DNA of 64,000 nt from an uncultured Phycisphaerales bacterium (GTDB lineage Bacteria; Planctomycetota; Phycisphaerae; Tepidisphaerales; Tepidisphaeraceae): assembly GCA_903871935.1 (NCBI GenBank), contig CAIQIQ010000019.1, forward strand, positions 28,586-92,585, read 5' to 3'. A model generated the notes under the pieces. It saw only the letters and a program-made list of their open reading frames with translations, ran no database searches and was not told the DNA's origin. Below, in pieces: positions 1-10,267 of the stretch (position 1 is its first letter; each line of letters begins with the position of its first letter). A program made the position numbers and the translations under genes.

Positions 1-154
1 TCGGTCAACGCTCTGACGCAAAACGCATGCAGCACGTACCGCCGGCCGAAACAGGTGCCCGCAAGCGCTGTGCGAACAGCAGAAGGTCCAATCCCTTGCC
101 TACCCGGCCGGGGACTGTAACCTTCTGCCGATACCCAACAACAAGAGAGGTTTG

Positions 155-2173
155 ATGTCGTCAGTTTCATCGCCGTCCATTCCGTCGCCACAACCGTTGA
201 TTGCCACGGGTGCCTGGGCTGCCGACCTGGGTGCCCATCCGTGCCTGCTTGGGCCGCGCCGGTTTCTTCGTCAACGTGCCGAGGAACACCCCGACTTCTA
301 TGCGCGGATGAAAGGTCTGGATGCCAAGCAGTGGCGCGACGGAGTCAAGCACCCATGGATCGGCACGAACGACCTGCTGGCCGCCGGAATCGTCCATGCG
401 GTTGAAGGTCTGCCGGCCGACCGTATGCGCCCTTACATCGACAAGGCGCTGGCGATCGCCGGCCGCGGTCCGACGAATAACCATCAAGACTCGTGGATTG
501 ACATGGAGCAGGCTGTCCTGGCCTTTGATCTGTTCCACGACCAACTCCAGCCCCAGGAAGTTCAGCGCATCGTCGATTATCTCGAGCAACAGCTGGCCTC
601 TTTCACCGACGACGAGACGCCGTTCCATAATTCCGCCGCCAGCAAGTTTCACGCGTATCTCCGCGTCGCGTACGGCATCTGGGGGCACACACCGGTGGCG
701 CGGGTGTTCCGCGACTATGCCATCACGCGCCTGTACGAGCGCGGGCTGGTGCCGGTCTTCCGCGAGTTCGGCGCCGGCGGTGGCTGGACCGAATGCGGCT
801 GGTACTGCCGGCACAGCCTCTGGCATCTGGTGCAGGGATTGGAGCTTGCCCGCCGCTTTGAGGGGTACGATGGCTACGCGCTGTGCCCGAAGTTCTTCTA
901 CCAGCGTCTGGCCTACGAGCTGCACCAACCGTATCCCGGCCTCTGGGAACGTGGTGCCGAGCGATACAGCAGTGAAGGCGACGGCCAGCAGATCTACAGC
1001 GAGTTCAAAGAATTCCCGCGCTTGATGCGTACCGTCATCGCCCAGTACTTTCGCGGCAGTGAACTGGCGCAGCTCACTGCCAGCCGTCGGCGTGCCGGCA
1101 CCAGCGATCACGTGCGCCTGTTCGATTTCCTGTACGAGGAAGCGCCCGACAAGGCACTGGCCCCCGCGGCCGCCCGTTTGCCTCTTTCCCACCTGGCGCA
1201 GAACATCGGCAAGGCCTATGCCCGCTCTGACTGGACGCCTGATGCCACGTGGCTGCGCTTTGAGTGCGGACCGTGGTTCAACCAGCACCAGCACTTCGAA
1301 GCCGGCAACTTCGAGATTTTCCACAAAGACATCCTCGCCAACGAAAGCGGCGAATACTGCGGCTGGGCCGATCCCTACGCCGTCAACTGGCTCGTTCGCA
1401 CCATCGCCCACAACTGCCTCCTGATCAATAAACCCGATGAGAAGTGGCAGATGACCCGCGGCGGCGGCCAAACGGAACCGGCCAATGATGGCGGCCAAGG
1501 CAATCGCTCGCTTGCCCCGTTCGACCTGCGGTCGTGGAAGCAGCACCCGGCCGAGTACGTCCGCGGCCACATCGCCGCATACTGCAACGATGATCGCGTC
1601 ACCTATATCGCCGGCGACGCCACTGCCGCCTACGACCCGTCCAAGGCCCGCCGCGTTCTGCGACAAATCGTGTTCATTCGCCCCGGCCTGTTCGTCATGC
1701 TCGACAGCGTCATCAGCACGCAGGCGGAATATCAGAAGACCTGGCTCCTGCACTGCCAGAACGAACCGACGATCAGCGGCGCAGGGTTCTCGCTGCAGAA
1801 TGGCGGCGGATCGCTGCACGTACAAACATTGCTGCCCGAGTCCGCTCGGATGGAGAAGATGCACGGCCCAACCTATGGCGGCCAGACTTACAAGCCGGCT
1901 CACAGCTACCATCCGCCGGAACTACTGCCGCAGTGGCGCGTGGAAGTTCGCCCGGGCCAGGCGACGTGCGAGGACCTGTTCCTGCACGTTCTCTCAACGG
2001 CAGGGCCGGCCAATGCATCTCTGGCCCGTGAGGGCGATAGTGTTGGTGCGGCCGGGTCGTCGCCGATCACCTGGCAGGTGCTCCTGCGGCCGGAGGGCGG
2101 CGGCGTGGTTCGCCTCGGCGGCAAGGAGATCGTATTGGAGGCGAAAATCATCCCCGGTCCATACGAATCGTAG
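155..2173 (+). CDS. Heparinase II/III-like polysaccharide lyase family protein
   Basis: A 672-residue protein that probably acts on an acidic or complex polysaccharide. The N-terminal two thirds look like an alpha/alpha toroid (for example GGWTECGWYCRHSLWHLVQG near residue 210), and the motif FNQHQHFEAGNFEIF near residue 375 matches the histidine-rich start of the heparinase II/III beta-sandwich, followed by AHNCLLI. This order is typical of PL12/15/17-type lyases, but I cannot assign the family or substrate. The ATG at 155 is preferred over an in-frame TTG at 152 because AGAGAGG lies just upstream. I see no clear signal peptide, which is unusual for such a lyase and may mean cytoplasmic action or non-classical export. 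Confidence 0.8.
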   Translation: MSSVSSPSIPSPQPLIATGAWAADLGAHPCLLGPRRFLRQRAEEHPDFYARMKGLDAKQWRDGVKHPWIGTNDLLAAGIVHAVEGLPADRMRPYIDKALAIAGRGPTNNHQDSWIDMEQAVLAFDLFHDQLQPQEVQRIVDYLEQQLASFTDDETPFHNSAASKFHAYLRVAYGIWGHTPVARVFRDYAITRLYERGLVPVFREFGAGGGWTECGWYCRHSLWHLVQGLELARRFEGYDGYALCPKFFYQRLAYELHQPYPGLWERGAERYSSEGDGQQIYSEFKEFPRLMRTVIAQYFRGSELAQLTASRRRAGTSDHVRLFDFLYEEAPDKALAPAAARLPLSHLAQNIGKAYARSDWTPDATWLRFECGPWFNQHQHFEAGNFEIFHKDILANESGEYCGWADPYAVNWLVRTIAHNCLLINKPDEKWQMTRGGGQTEPANDGGQGNRSLAPFDLRSWKQHPAEYVRGHIAAYCNDDRVTYIAGDATAAYDPSKARRVLRQIVFIRPGLFVMLDSVISTQAEYQKTWLLHCQNEPTISGAGFSLQNGGGSLHVQTLLPESARMEKMHGPTYGGQTYKPAHSYHPPELLPQWRVEVRPGQATCEDLFLHVLSTAGPANASLAREGDSVGAAGSSPITWQVLLRPEGGGVVRLGGKEIVLEAKIIPGPYES

Positions 2174-2216
2174 CCCCGTCGGCGGCGCAATAGGCTATGT
2201 CGTCAATGGAGTAACC

Positions 2217-2732
2217 ATGGACGAAACGATCGAGCAACTCACACACGATCGGGTTGAGTGGTTGGCCGGGCAGTTCGCTTCACTGGCCTGGCCGAAGCCC
2301 GAAGGTTATTTTCGCGGCTGTTTCGCCGCGCAGGAACGAGGTGAGAATATCGTGCTCGTCGCTCGAAGCGGCGAGCATCTCCATGGTTATCTCAAGATCA
2401 TCTGGGAACCGGATTATCCTCCGTTCCGGGAGCAAAGGATTCCGGAGATTCAAGACTTGAATGTCGTTCCATCGTCGAGGCGGCGCGGTGTTGCGACGCG
2501 GCTGATGGATAGAGCAGAAGCGACAGTCGCCACTCGCAGCGAGATCATCGGTATTGGTGTCGGGCTTCATCCCGGCTACGCGGCGGCGCAACGGATGTAC
2601 GCCATACGCGGATATGTTCCAGACGCGCAACCATTGACGTACAACAATCAGTTCGTGATCGAAGACCAGCAGGTAAGACTTGATAACGATCTTGTCCTGC
2701 ACCTCACGAAGGTTCTTAAGGAGTTGTCGTAG
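2217..2732 (+). CDS. GNAT family N-acetyltransferase
   Basis: A 171-residue GNAT-fold acetyltransferase. The acetyl-CoA binding motif A is visible as VVPSSRRRGVATRLMDRAEA around residues 80-100, preceded by the usual beta-4 strand and followed by a GLHPGYAAAQRMYAIRGYVP segment, the typical GNAT C-terminal region. The reading frame is open far upstream into the preceding gene, but that part is a shadow; the ATG at 2217 has TGGAG six bases upstream and begins the recognisable fold. The acceptor substrate cannot be told from sequence. Confidence 0.85.
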   Translation: MDETIEQLTHDRVEWLAGQFASLAWPKPEGYFRGCFAAQERGENIVLVARSGEHLHGYLKIIWEPDYPPFREQRIPEIQDLNVVPSSRRRGVATRLMDRAEATVATRSEIIGIGVGLHPGYAAAQRMYAIRGYVPDAQPLTYNNQFVIEDQQVRLDNDLVLHLTKVLKELS

Positions 2733-2840
2733 ACTACGAAGTATTACCCGATGCCCACGGATCCTGATTTGTACGCGAAATACCTGCTGGTTATTTTGCT
2801 ATGGGGCAATAGACTTAGGCCAATTGTAAAGGAGCCAGCA

Positions 2841-4823
2841 ATGCGCGGTGTTGCAGTATTGATCGGGATTGTTGCATGTGTGGTTGGATCTTATGGCAAG
2901 GCGGAAACCTACGGCAACTACACTACGATGGGCGTCATCGTTGATCCCCCGGCGGGAACAAAGGTCGACGACATTGGCCGGGTGGGGATGTTCCTGATTG
3001 AAGGCGGCGAGCGCCGGCCGCTGCATGACCTGGCGCGCGTAGGGCGGGAGAGCTTTTTTGCCGGCAGCCTGTTCTGGCTAAAGCCGGCCAGCAAGTACCA
3101 GGTTGAGGTGGAGTTCTACGATCGCGGTGGAAAGCTCATCTCCAAGGTGCCCGAGTCCGGACAGACGCGCGCTGAGCCGGCCGTGCCGGAGACGAAGGAT
3201 GCAGTGTATGTCGCGGCAGCGGGCGACGATCAGAATCCAGGTACGCTGGACAAACCGCTCAAGACGATCAAGGCTGGGCTGAGCAAGCTAACCGGCGGAG
3301 TGACGCTCTTCGTGCGCGGTGGGCGATACTATGAGGGTGATCTGGATGTGCCGGCCAAGGGCTCGACCGATGCGCCCGTAGTGATCCGCGCGTATCGTGA
3401 TGAGCGCGCGGTCATTGATGGCGATGATCCAACTCTGGTCGAAGCCAAATGGGAAAAGGGCCCAAGCGAGACGTTCAACGCCCCGTACGCAGGCCGGACC
3501 TGGGATGTCTCGATGGAAGAGAAGGCGAGCGGGAAGTACTACCGCTTGTATCCGCTGCGGACGATGGCTGAACTTACGCTCCGCAAGAGCGCCAACAAGA
3601 CATTCACGCAACTCGGGTTTACCGGGGCGTATTACTGTGATGGCAAGCGGATTCACGTGCTTACGCCCGGCGCGGATATCGCTGACTATCGCGTGCATGT
3701 GGCGAACCACACGATTGGTCTGCAGGTTACGGGCAAGTCCAACCTGACCATCGAGGGGCTGGAGTTCCGGCACTTCGGCAGGAATGAGTACGGCAGCGCG
3801 ATCAACCTAATGGATAGTTCGCAGGTGCTGATCCAGAAGTGCAAAGTCTACTACACGAATTCCGGCGTGTGGATCAAGGGACAGAGCGACAATACCACGA
3901 TCCAGGACTCGTTGTTTGTCGACGATGTCAACCACTGGCATTTCAGCTACTCCAAGAATGAGGAAGGGTGGAGCTATCACGACCAGATCGAGACTGGGGC
4001 TGCATATACGGATGCCAACTACACGGGGCGTGGCTTGGTCGTCCGGCGCAACCGGATCGAGGGGATATTCGATGGCAGCCATCTGGGCCCGTGGGAGAAG
4101 GTCAACGCGCGGACCAGCGAGACCGACTTTTATGAAAACACAATGGACGGTATCACGGACGACTTCATCGAAACCGATGGATTCAGCCGCAACGTGCGCA
4201 TCTTCGACAATCGCATGAATAAAAGCCTGTCAGGGATCTCGCTGGCGCAGGCGCTGGATGGGCCGACGTGGATTCTCTACAACACGCTGGAGAATTGCGG
4301 GATTTCCACCGGCACCTCGCTGGAGAGCTACGAAGGATATCCCTTTAAGACCAACGGCGGGCCCGATCCGCGGACCGGCTCAGGGCCTGTGTTTTTCTAT
4401 CACAATACCGCCTGGACCAGCGACCCCAAGAGCCGAGCCATGCTGGTCAAATCTAACGTGCGATGGCAGCAGATGGTGATGAAGAACAACATCTGGTGCG
4501 GTAAGGCAATGGGCTTTGACAAGTGGAGCGGGGATCTGTCGCCACTGGTGTGGGACTACGATGACTTGTACCACGCAGCCGGTCCATTCATGAAGATGGA
4601 CAAGACCATCCACGAGAATCTGATCGATGTGCAGAAGGCGAAGGGATGGATGACTCACGGGATCTCCGCCGACCCTCGCTTTGTCGCGCCCGAAAAGAGC
4701 GACTTCCACCTGCAGCCCGATAGCCCATGCATCGACGCGGGGACCGTGCTCCCCGGGATCAACGTTGGCCGATATCGCGGTAAAGGGCCGGATATCGGGT
4801 GTTTCGAGGCTGGCGGGAAATAG
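2841..4823 (+). CDS. Secreted right-handed parallel beta-helix protein
   Basis: A 660-residue exported protein. It starts with a signal peptide (MRGVAVLIGIVACVVGSYGKA), has an N-terminal domain of about 100 residues, then YVAAAGDDQNPGTLDKPLKT, the usual opening of DUF1565/pectate-lyase-like beta-helices, and many short N- and G-rich turns (NNTTIQDS, RRNRIEGI, YNTLENCGI). It ends with SDFHLQPDSPCIDAG and PDIGCFEAG, the common C-terminal closure of choice-of-anchor beta-helix proteins. The role is probably polysaccharide binding or cleavage, substrate unknown. The start is set at 2841 because AAAGGAG precedes it. It converges with the next beta-helix gene, leaving only 2 bases between stop codons. 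Confidence 0.85.
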   Translation: MRGVAVLIGIVACVVGSYGKAETYGNYTTMGVIVDPPAGTKVDDIGRVGMFLIEGGERRPLHDLARVGRESFFAGSLFWLKPASKYQVEVEFYDRGGKLISKVPESGQTRAEPAVPETKDAVYVAAAGDDQNPGTLDKPLKTIKAGLSKLTGGVTLFVRGGRYYEGDLDVPAKGSTDAPVVIRAYRDERAVIDGDDPTLVEAKWEKGPSETFNAPYAGRTWDVSMEEKASGKYYRLYPLRTMAELTLRKSANKTFTQLGFTGAYYCDGKRIHVLTPGADIADYRVHVANHTIGLQVTGKSNLTIEGLEFRHFGRNEYGSAINLMDSSQVLIQKCKVYYTNSGVWIKGQSDNTTIQDSLFVDDVNHWHFSYSKNEEGWSYHDQIETGAAYTDANYTGRGLVVRRNRIEGIFDGSHLGPWEKVNARTSETDFYENTMDGITDDFIETDGFSRNVRIFDNRMNKSLSGISLAQALDGPTWILYNTLENCGISTGTSLESYEGYPFKTNGGPDPRTGSGPVFFYHNTAWTSDPKSRAMLVKSNVRWQQMVMKNNIWCGKAMGFDKWSGDLSPLVWDYDDLYHAAGPFMKMDKTIHENLIDVQKAKGWMTHGISADPRFVAPEKSDFHLQPDSPCIDAGTVLPGINVGRYRGKGPDIGCFEAGGK

Positions 4824-4825
4824 CC

Positions 4826-6097
4826 CTACGGGCGGCTTGGATTCGTCGCCGGCTTGTGCGCGGCAGACCGCACCTCGCCTTCAATCCGATTGCCTGATGC
4901 GATATGCGCATCCTCGGCACTCGCGCCGACGCTTATGGCGATAGTCTGCTTGCGTTCGGCGGCTGGCCGGGTATCGCGAATCACGTTGTCTTCCAGCACC
5001 GTGCCGCGGGTGACACCGTCGATTTGGATCCCCAGGGCATTGTCCTCGATGACGTTGGCGCGGAAGGTGCATCGATGCCCGGCAGTGGTCTCGACTTCGT
5101 CGCGGAAGAGCACACCGTAACGACTGTTGCGGCGGACCTGGTTGTTGATGAACACGTTGTCGGCGTCCTTGTGGCCGATGGAGATGCCCACGGGGTTGTC
5201 CTCGAGGATGTTGTTTTCAAACCGCGAGAAGCGCACGCCCCAGCAGAGGAACAGGCCTACTTGACCGTTGTGGTGCGCGCGGCAGTTCCGTACCGTCGTG
5301 CGCGGCGAGCCAGTGCCCGGATGCAGGCCCAGGCCCGTGTTGCCATAAGCCTGGCAGTCCTCGACGAGCATGTCTTCGGTGGTCTGCCAACTGATGCCGT
5401 CGCCGTTGACGTTGCGGGCAATGCATCGGCGAACGGTGCACCCGCGTACATCATGGAAGTAGATGCCGCCGCTGCGGCAACCGTCGAGGTGAATATCGCG
5501 GTTCTCCTCGAGATTGCCATCGGTCAGCAGATCCTCGATGACGACGCCGTTCACCTGCCGGACGCTGATCAGCGGGAAGCTGTTTTGCGCCCACGCTCCC
5601 TGAGCCAGGCCGTAATCGCGCTCCGGCCGCCGGTCCAGCCGGACATCTTGGCCCTTGATCGCCACGATCGTGCGCACGCTGCATTCCCAGCCGCTCTGCT
5701 GCGCTGAGTCCTTGAGGGTGATGCCCATGCCAACGCGCAGTCCCTGGGGATTCTCGACCTTCATGACGTATTCGCTCAGGTCGAAATCCTGCAGCAGTTT
5801 CGTACGCACCTGGGCGCACTTGCGCAGTACCGTCGCTTCGCCTTGCCCGCGGATGGTCATCGGTGCCGGCACATGCAGCGAGTCGTACATGGTGTAGGTG
5901 CCGGCTCCAATCAATAGAGTTCCGCCGCCGGCCGGGGCCCGCCGTGCGACTTCGTCGGCCGCTCGTTGCAGGGCGAAGCTATCGTTGCCGATGACGTCGC
6001 CGCTGTCCTGCCCGACGCGCACCACCACACCATCGGCATTGGCCTCTGCCGCTGCCATGAGCATACCCGCCGCCGCCATCGCCATGATTGTGATCAT
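4826..6097 (-). CDS. Secreted beta-helix (pectate lyase-like) protein
   Basis: A 423-residue exported protein with a short hydrophobic leader ending near AEANA. NDSFALQRAADEVARRAPAG followed by GGTLLIGAGTY is the classic start of pectate-lyase-3/polygalacturonase-like helices, where GG-L--PAGTY caps the first coil. The repeats that follow (RCIARNVNGDGISW, DCQAYGNTGLGLHPG, NCRAHHNGQVGLF, NNILEDNPVGISIG, NVIEDNALGIQIDG) are about 22-25 residues apart, one coil each, as in NosD/CASH domains. Catalytic residues cannot be assigned. The ATG at 6097 has no clear ribosome site; an ATG four codons in is an alternative. Confidence 0.82.
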   Translation of the reverse strand: MITIMAMAAAGMLMAAAEANADGVVVRVGQDSGDVIGNDSFALQRAADEVARRAPAGGGTLLIGAGTYTMYDSLHVPAPMTIRGQGEATVLRKCAQVRTKLLQDFDLSEYVMKVENPQGLRVGMGITLKDSAQQSGWECSVRTIVAIKGQDVRLDRRPERDYGLAQGAWAQNSFPLISVRQVNGVVIEDLLTDGNLEENRDIHLDGCRSGGIYFHDVRGCTVRRCIARNVNGDGISWQTTEDMLVEDCQAYGNTGLGLHPGTGSPRTTVRNCRAHHNGQVGLFLCWGVRFSRFENNILEDNPVGISIGHKDADNVFINNQVRRNSRYGVLFRDEVETTAGHRCTFRANVIEDNALGIQIDGVTRGTVLEDNVIRDTRPAAERKQTIAISVGASAEDAHIASGNRIEGEVRSAAHKPATNPSRP

Positions 6098-6138
6098 GCC
6101 CGGATACTACCGCGCGCCCGGTCAATGGGAAAAGACCA

Positions 6139-8091
6139 TCAGGTCTCGATCACGAACAGCTTGTATCGCTTCAAATCCGACACGCGGAATTTTACGGCGC
6201 TTCCGGCGGCGGCTCGGAATGGGACGGCCTTGTCCGTTCCTTCCTCCGGCGACATCAGCGTGATGCTCTTGACCGGCCGGGGGAGTTGGAGTTGAACGCC
6301 GATGTTCGAGAGCCTCCGGTCGCGATGGTAATTGAGCAGATGAAGGATATATCGGTGGTCGGACTTGAAAAGTCCGCTCACGCAGCCAAATGGTGCTTTG
6401 ACCTCCAGCACGCTTTGGCCGCCCAGCAGCTTGCGCAACTCACCCATGACCTGGCGATGGTTCTTGGGCAATCCCCACAGCCGCGCGTCTATGCACCAAT
6501 CTTCGGGCTTATAGGAGTACTTTCGCGGGTGATCGAGCACCTCGACATGACCGATCTGGCCCTTTCCCAGAGGACCGGGCATCAGCGGCGAACGCTCACG
6601 CCGCCTGTACCACTGGTCATATATCCCGGTCTTTTCGGTAGTCAGCAGGTTTCCGCCCTGACGGACGTAATCCAGCAGCAATGTCGCATGCGCTTCGCTA
6701 AGCAGTTGCACATTGGGAAGGATGACGACCTTATATCGTCCGATATCGTTGAAACGATCGAGGGTGAGAACATCGTACTGCATGTTCCCGGTGATCAGCA
6801 TCTGGTGGACGGCCACGAGCGAGTGATGCGGATCGATCCGCGTGTAGGCCAGCGTGTCGAAGGACTCCAGCACTGCCACGTCGGAGACGCTGGAAGTGCC
6901 GTTGTACAGATCGCGATGGGCGGAAGAGAACTCCATGTATCGCTTGCGCGATGGTTCATGGTTCGCATCGACCGTATCAGGGCGGAACCCGCCGGGAATC
7001 ATGCCGATGTGCCCGGAGTTAAACGCGAGGTTCTCGGCCATCGAGAGCTTGACGTCCTCAATGGATTTCCCGTGGTAGTTGCAGTTGGGCAGCATGAACT
7101 TGCCGCAGGCCTTGAACGCCTTGAATGGCCGGATCATCGAGGTAAGGATGCCATCCTGGTTGATGCCGGGATGGGGATCCTGCTCGTTGTACACGGCATC
7201 GAGATGTGCCATGTTGCGCTGGATGTCGACGCCGACCCAGAACATGCTGTTGTCGCCCGATGCGCCATAGCAGTTCCATTCCAGGACGATGTCAGGTTTG
7301 AGCTTGCGAGCGTAGTCACCGATCTCCGCGATGTTCTCGCGCATGCACTCGCACTTGAAATCCACCCACTCCTGGATCATCGGCTCATCGATCTCGAACA
7401 GATTGATCGGCATTGCCCACTTGTGCCAATTGGGCGGCTCAACGCACGCGAAGCTCTTCAAGGCAAATCGCTCCCACGCCATCGCGCGCCCGGCGGCCGT
7501 TTTCATGCGATACTTGCGGTTGAGAAACTCGCGGAATTTGGCCTTGCACACCGGGCACTGGCATGCCGTGGGCTCGACCGCCCAGGCGGAATTGTCGAAG
7601 CCGAACATATCCAGCCCATCGGCGATGCCCTTGCGGATAACCTTCTTGATGTAATCCACATGCCCCTTCTGGTTGAAGCAGGGCTTGTAGCGGAAGAACT
7701 GATAGCCGTAGGTGATGCTGGTTCTAAGGCCGTACTGGTCTTGTGCAACCCAGTTGCGATACTTCGGTTCCTCAAGATACAGCGTTTCGTAGGTGATGGT
7801 GCCGTGCTGGACATACCCCTGCACGCGGATGCCGTATGTGTGACACAGCTTCACGAAGTCGGCGGTCATGCGCATCTCAGGCGATTCGTACTTGATTCCG
7901 CCACCTTTGTAGTAATGGGTGCGAAGGCAGGTGATGCCGAACCGGGCGGCATTGCGCACAAACTCCTCGCTATGCTCGTAGGCGAACTGCTGCGGCGCAT
8001 CCAGTGCATGTCTGCCGCGACGAATCCGAAACGTGAGCGGCTCATGATTCGACAGCATAACCAGGCCTTGATCCACCCATTTAGGCAACAT
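6139..8091 (-). CDS. GH42-like (beta-galactosidase trimerisation-type) glycosidase
   Basis: A 650-residue protein without a signal peptide. The N-terminal half reads as a TIM barrel: EEFVRNAARFGITCLRTHYY, a region with IADGLDMFGFDNSAWAVEPT and a CxCPVC metal-knuckle-like pair followed by AKFREFLNRKY. These features are shared by GH42-related and DUF4434-like hydrolases that contain CPxC and the phrase C--FREYL. The second half has a Rossmann-like segment (YKVVILPNVQLLSEAHATLL and YVRQGGNLLTT), which matches the trimerisation domain of GH42 enzymes. The C-terminus is a beta-sandwich. Substrate is unknown. The ribosome site AAGGAG lies 8 bases before the start. Confidence 0.7.
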   Translation of the reverse strand: MLPKWVDQGLVMLSNHEPLTFRIRRGRHALDAPQQFAYEHSEEFVRNAARFGITCLRTHYYKGGGIKYESPEMRMTADFVKLCHTYGIRVQGYVQHGTITYETLYLEEPKYRNWVAQDQYGLRTSITYGYQFFRYKPCFNQKGHVDYIKKVIRKGIADGLDMFGFDNSAWAVEPTACQCPVCKAKFREFLNRKYRMKTAAGRAMAWERFALKSFACVEPPNWHKWAMPINLFEIDEPMIQEWVDFKCECMRENIAEIGDYARKLKPDIVLEWNCYGASGDNSMFWVGVDIQRNMAHLDAVYNEQDPHPGINQDGILTSMIRPFKAFKACGKFMLPNCNYHGKSIEDVKLSMAENLAFNSGHIGMIPGGFRPDTVDANHEPSRKRYMEFSSAHRDLYNGTSSVSDVAVLESFDTLAYTRIDPHHSLVAVHQMLITGNMQYDVLTLDRFNDIGRYKVVILPNVQLLSEAHATLLLDYVRQGGNLLTTEKTGIYDQWYRRRERSPLMPGPLGKGQIGHVEVLDHPRKYSYKPEDWCIDARLWGLPKNHRQVMGELRKLLGGQSVLEVKAPFGCVSGLFKSDHRYILHLLNYHRDRRLSNIGVQLQLPRPVKSITLMSPEEGTDKAVPFRAAAGSAVKFRVSDLKRYKLFVIET

Positions 8092-8157
8092 ATGTATGAC
8101 TCCTTGTTGATGCCCACAGCATAGCCAATGCCCGTCTGCTACAACAGTCGGTTGAGC

Positions 8158-10251
8158 CTACTTCGTCCCAATGCAATACAGGTATTGCTCGCCGCGGAGG
8201 TAGAGGCGCTGGCCATCGGTGATGGGCGGGGCGTAGGAAAGGGTCTCCTGCGGCGGCGCCGCCCAGACGCGCGGCAGTTGTGTGCCGATGACGTTCTTCG
8301 CAACCGGCTTAAAGGTCCGCCCCGGTTCGATCATGATTGCCTCGCCCTGATTGTTGAGCAGACAAATATACTTGCCCAACAGCGTCGGGCTGGCGGCGAC
8401 GGGTAGGGCGTTGTAGTGCATCAGTCCGCCGAAATCGAGCTGCTGGCGGACGAGAGTTTGCTTGCTCTTTAAGTCAACGATGTAGAGGGTCTTGTAGATG
8501 TCCACGACATAGGCCAGGTCATCGTGGATGAGCCATGATGACGCCGCCCAGCGGTCGATCCACTTGCCATCGGGCTGTTTGCTGATGGTGATGCCTTCAA
8601 TGCGCGTCCGGGCAGGTGTCCACTTCTCACCGATGCATTGGGAGAAGTCGAGGGTGTTCAGCACGCTGGCGCCATACCACGGCAGATAGAGCAGGTTGCC
8701 CAGGACGACCGGGGCATTCCAGCCGGTGTCGCCGGTGATTTTTTCAGCGTTATTGTAGAGCAGGGCACCATCGCTGGCGCGAACGACATCGCCTTTCTGG
8801 CTGACGATGATCTCGACGCCGCCGAATTTGCCGGGGATGAGCGAGGCGCAACTCTGTGTGACGGCTTTCTGCTCCCATAGAAGTTTGCCCGTGTTCTTGT
8901 CCAGGCCACGCAGATGGCCCATGAAGACGGCAAAGGTGTTGCCGATCAGGGCGGGCGAGCAGGGGTATACCAACACGGGAACGCTCAGGCGGGTGATCCA
9001 CTGGCGCTGGCCCGCCAGGTCGTAGCATGCCACGACGCCTGTGCCACAGAAGACGTAGACGTTCTTGCCATCGGAGCAGGGCGTGGGCAGGGAATAGCCG
9101 ACGACGCCGAAATGACTGGACATGTGGCCCTCAACGCGAGGGTTGTAGGTGGCATCATCGATGTCCTTGAGCGTCTGTGTGAGCTTGCGGCGGATCGCCA
9201 GACGCTTGTCGTAATCGCTCTCGTCCAGGAGTTGCTGATAAAGCGGCTTGACTTTGTCCTTGAAGGCGGGATTGGCGTCGCGCTGCGCCTGCGGCGTGGC
9301 ATCGTAGTATGTGTTGTAAGCGGTCCAGAGCTGTTTGCCGGTGTTCTTGTCGAGGCAGATGAGCTGATCGGGGTCGGCCATGACGAAGATGCGATTACCC
9401 ACGAGGATCGGCGTGGAGGTGGAACGATTGGCCAGCGGCGCCTTCCAGAGGATGTTCTTTTCCTCGTAAGGAGCATCGGCCTTTTCCATCAGGTACATGC
9501 ACATGCGCATCTCGTTCCAGCCGGCTTTGTTGGCGGTGGTGAGTTTGCACAGGAGTCGGTTCCAGCCCTTATTGAGCTGAAGCTCGAACGTGGGCGCATG
9601 GGGGTATTCGTCAGAGATGGTCAGGCGGCCCATCTGCTGGTAGCTGCCAAGGGCATATTGGCGGTCGTTGGCGGAGAACGCGGGTTTGCCGTTCACCCAC
9701 ACCTTCAGTCCGAATCCGTGTTCCACGACAGCGCGGACGGCGCCGGCCGTTTGGGCGTAGAGGTAGGTATGGATATACGCCACCTGGTTTGGCTTAGCAT
9801 CCAGCGCCTTGCCGACATCGAGCCATGCCAGCTCCGTGGTCCCGAACTGCCAACGGTCTTCCGGCGGCAATACAAGCGGATTCCACTCCAAGTCGCCGAC
9901 TTTATCGCCGGCCGCCGGCTTAAGCTCGGCCTCATTGGCGATCTGGCTCTCATCGACCTGCTTCACGGAATCGGCGACGGGGAAGGGACCAATTACCAGC
10001 CAGTCTCGAATCAGACCATCGCGCACCGCAGTGGCGCCCTGAGGGGCGGCCGATTCATCGGCCGGTCGCGTTGTAGCGCATTGCAGCCCGCGCGTGGCTC
10101 CCATCGGCAGGCGCGACCACTCAACCGGCGTCTGTGCATCGGGCCACAGGCCGGTCCAGTTGCCTCGCCAGCCGACGACATCGTCGCCGCGTGCTGCCAG
10201 ACCCGATAGGGTGACGCCTGCCAATATCCAAGTGGCGAGGTGGCGGAGCAT
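8158..10251 (-). CDS. Secreted PQQ-like beta-propeller protein with N-terminal CBM-like domain
   Basis: A 697-residue exported protein with a signal peptide ending near AARGD. Residues of roughly 90-260 form a jelly-roll resembling a carbohydrate-binding or PA14-like domain (AVVEHGFGLKVWVNGKPAFS, LQLNKGWNRLLCKLT). From about residue 280 there are PQQ-type blades with the signature D--TGK-LW (LDKNTGKQLWTAYNT, LDKNTGKLLWEQKAV, CYDLAGQRQW). The family binds no proven cofactor in planctomycetes; it may be a structural or sensor propeller. It follows the next gene by 16 bases on the same strand, so the two likely form an operon transcribed from 11.5 kb leftwards. Confidence 0.85.
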   Translation of the reverse strand: MLRHLATWILAGVTLSGLAARGDDVVGWRGNWTGLWPDAQTPVEWSRLPMGATRGLQCATTRPADESAAPQGATAVRDGLIRDWLVIGPFPVADSVKQVDESQIANEAELKPAAGDKVGDLEWNPLVLPPEDRWQFGTTELAWLDVGKALDAKPNQVAYIHTYLYAQTAGAVRAVVEHGFGLKVWVNGKPAFSANDRQYALGSYQQMGRLTISDEYPHAPTFELQLNKGWNRLLCKLTTANKAGWNEMRMCMYLMEKADAPYEEKNILWKAPLANRSTSTPILVGNRIFVMADPDQLICLDKNTGKQLWTAYNTYYDATPQAQRDANPAFKDKVKPLYQQLLDESDYDKRLAIRRKLTQTLKDIDDATYNPRVEGHMSSHFGVVGYSLPTPCSDGKNVYVFCGTGVVACYDLAGQRQWITRLSVPVLVYPCSPALIGNTFAVFMGHLRGLDKNTGKLLWEQKAVTQSCASLIPGKFGGVEIIVSQKGDVVRASDGALLYNNAEKITGDTGWNAPVVLGNLLYLPWYGASVLNTLDFSQCIGEKWTPARTRIEGITISKQPDGKWIDRWAASSWLIHDDLAYVVDIYKTLYIVDLKSKQTLVRQQLDFGGLMHYNALPVAASPTLLGKYICLLNNQGEAIMIEPGRTFKPVAKNVIGTQLPRVWAAPPQETLSYAPPITDGQRLYLRGEQYLYCIGTK

Positions 10252-10267
10252 TGTGTGGTCTCCAGGA

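Noticed and set aside
167..1912. 581-codon minus-strand open frame
   Set aside because: Antisense to the heparinase-like gene; composition is shadow-like and no motif is visible.
6286..8124. 612-codon plus-strand open frame
   Set aside because: It lies antisense to the GH42-like gene, whose protein has clear fold motifs; the frame is a product of high GC and has no recognisable domain.
8914..10209. 431-codon plus-strand open frame
   Set aside because: Antisense to the PQQ-like propeller with its repeated blades.
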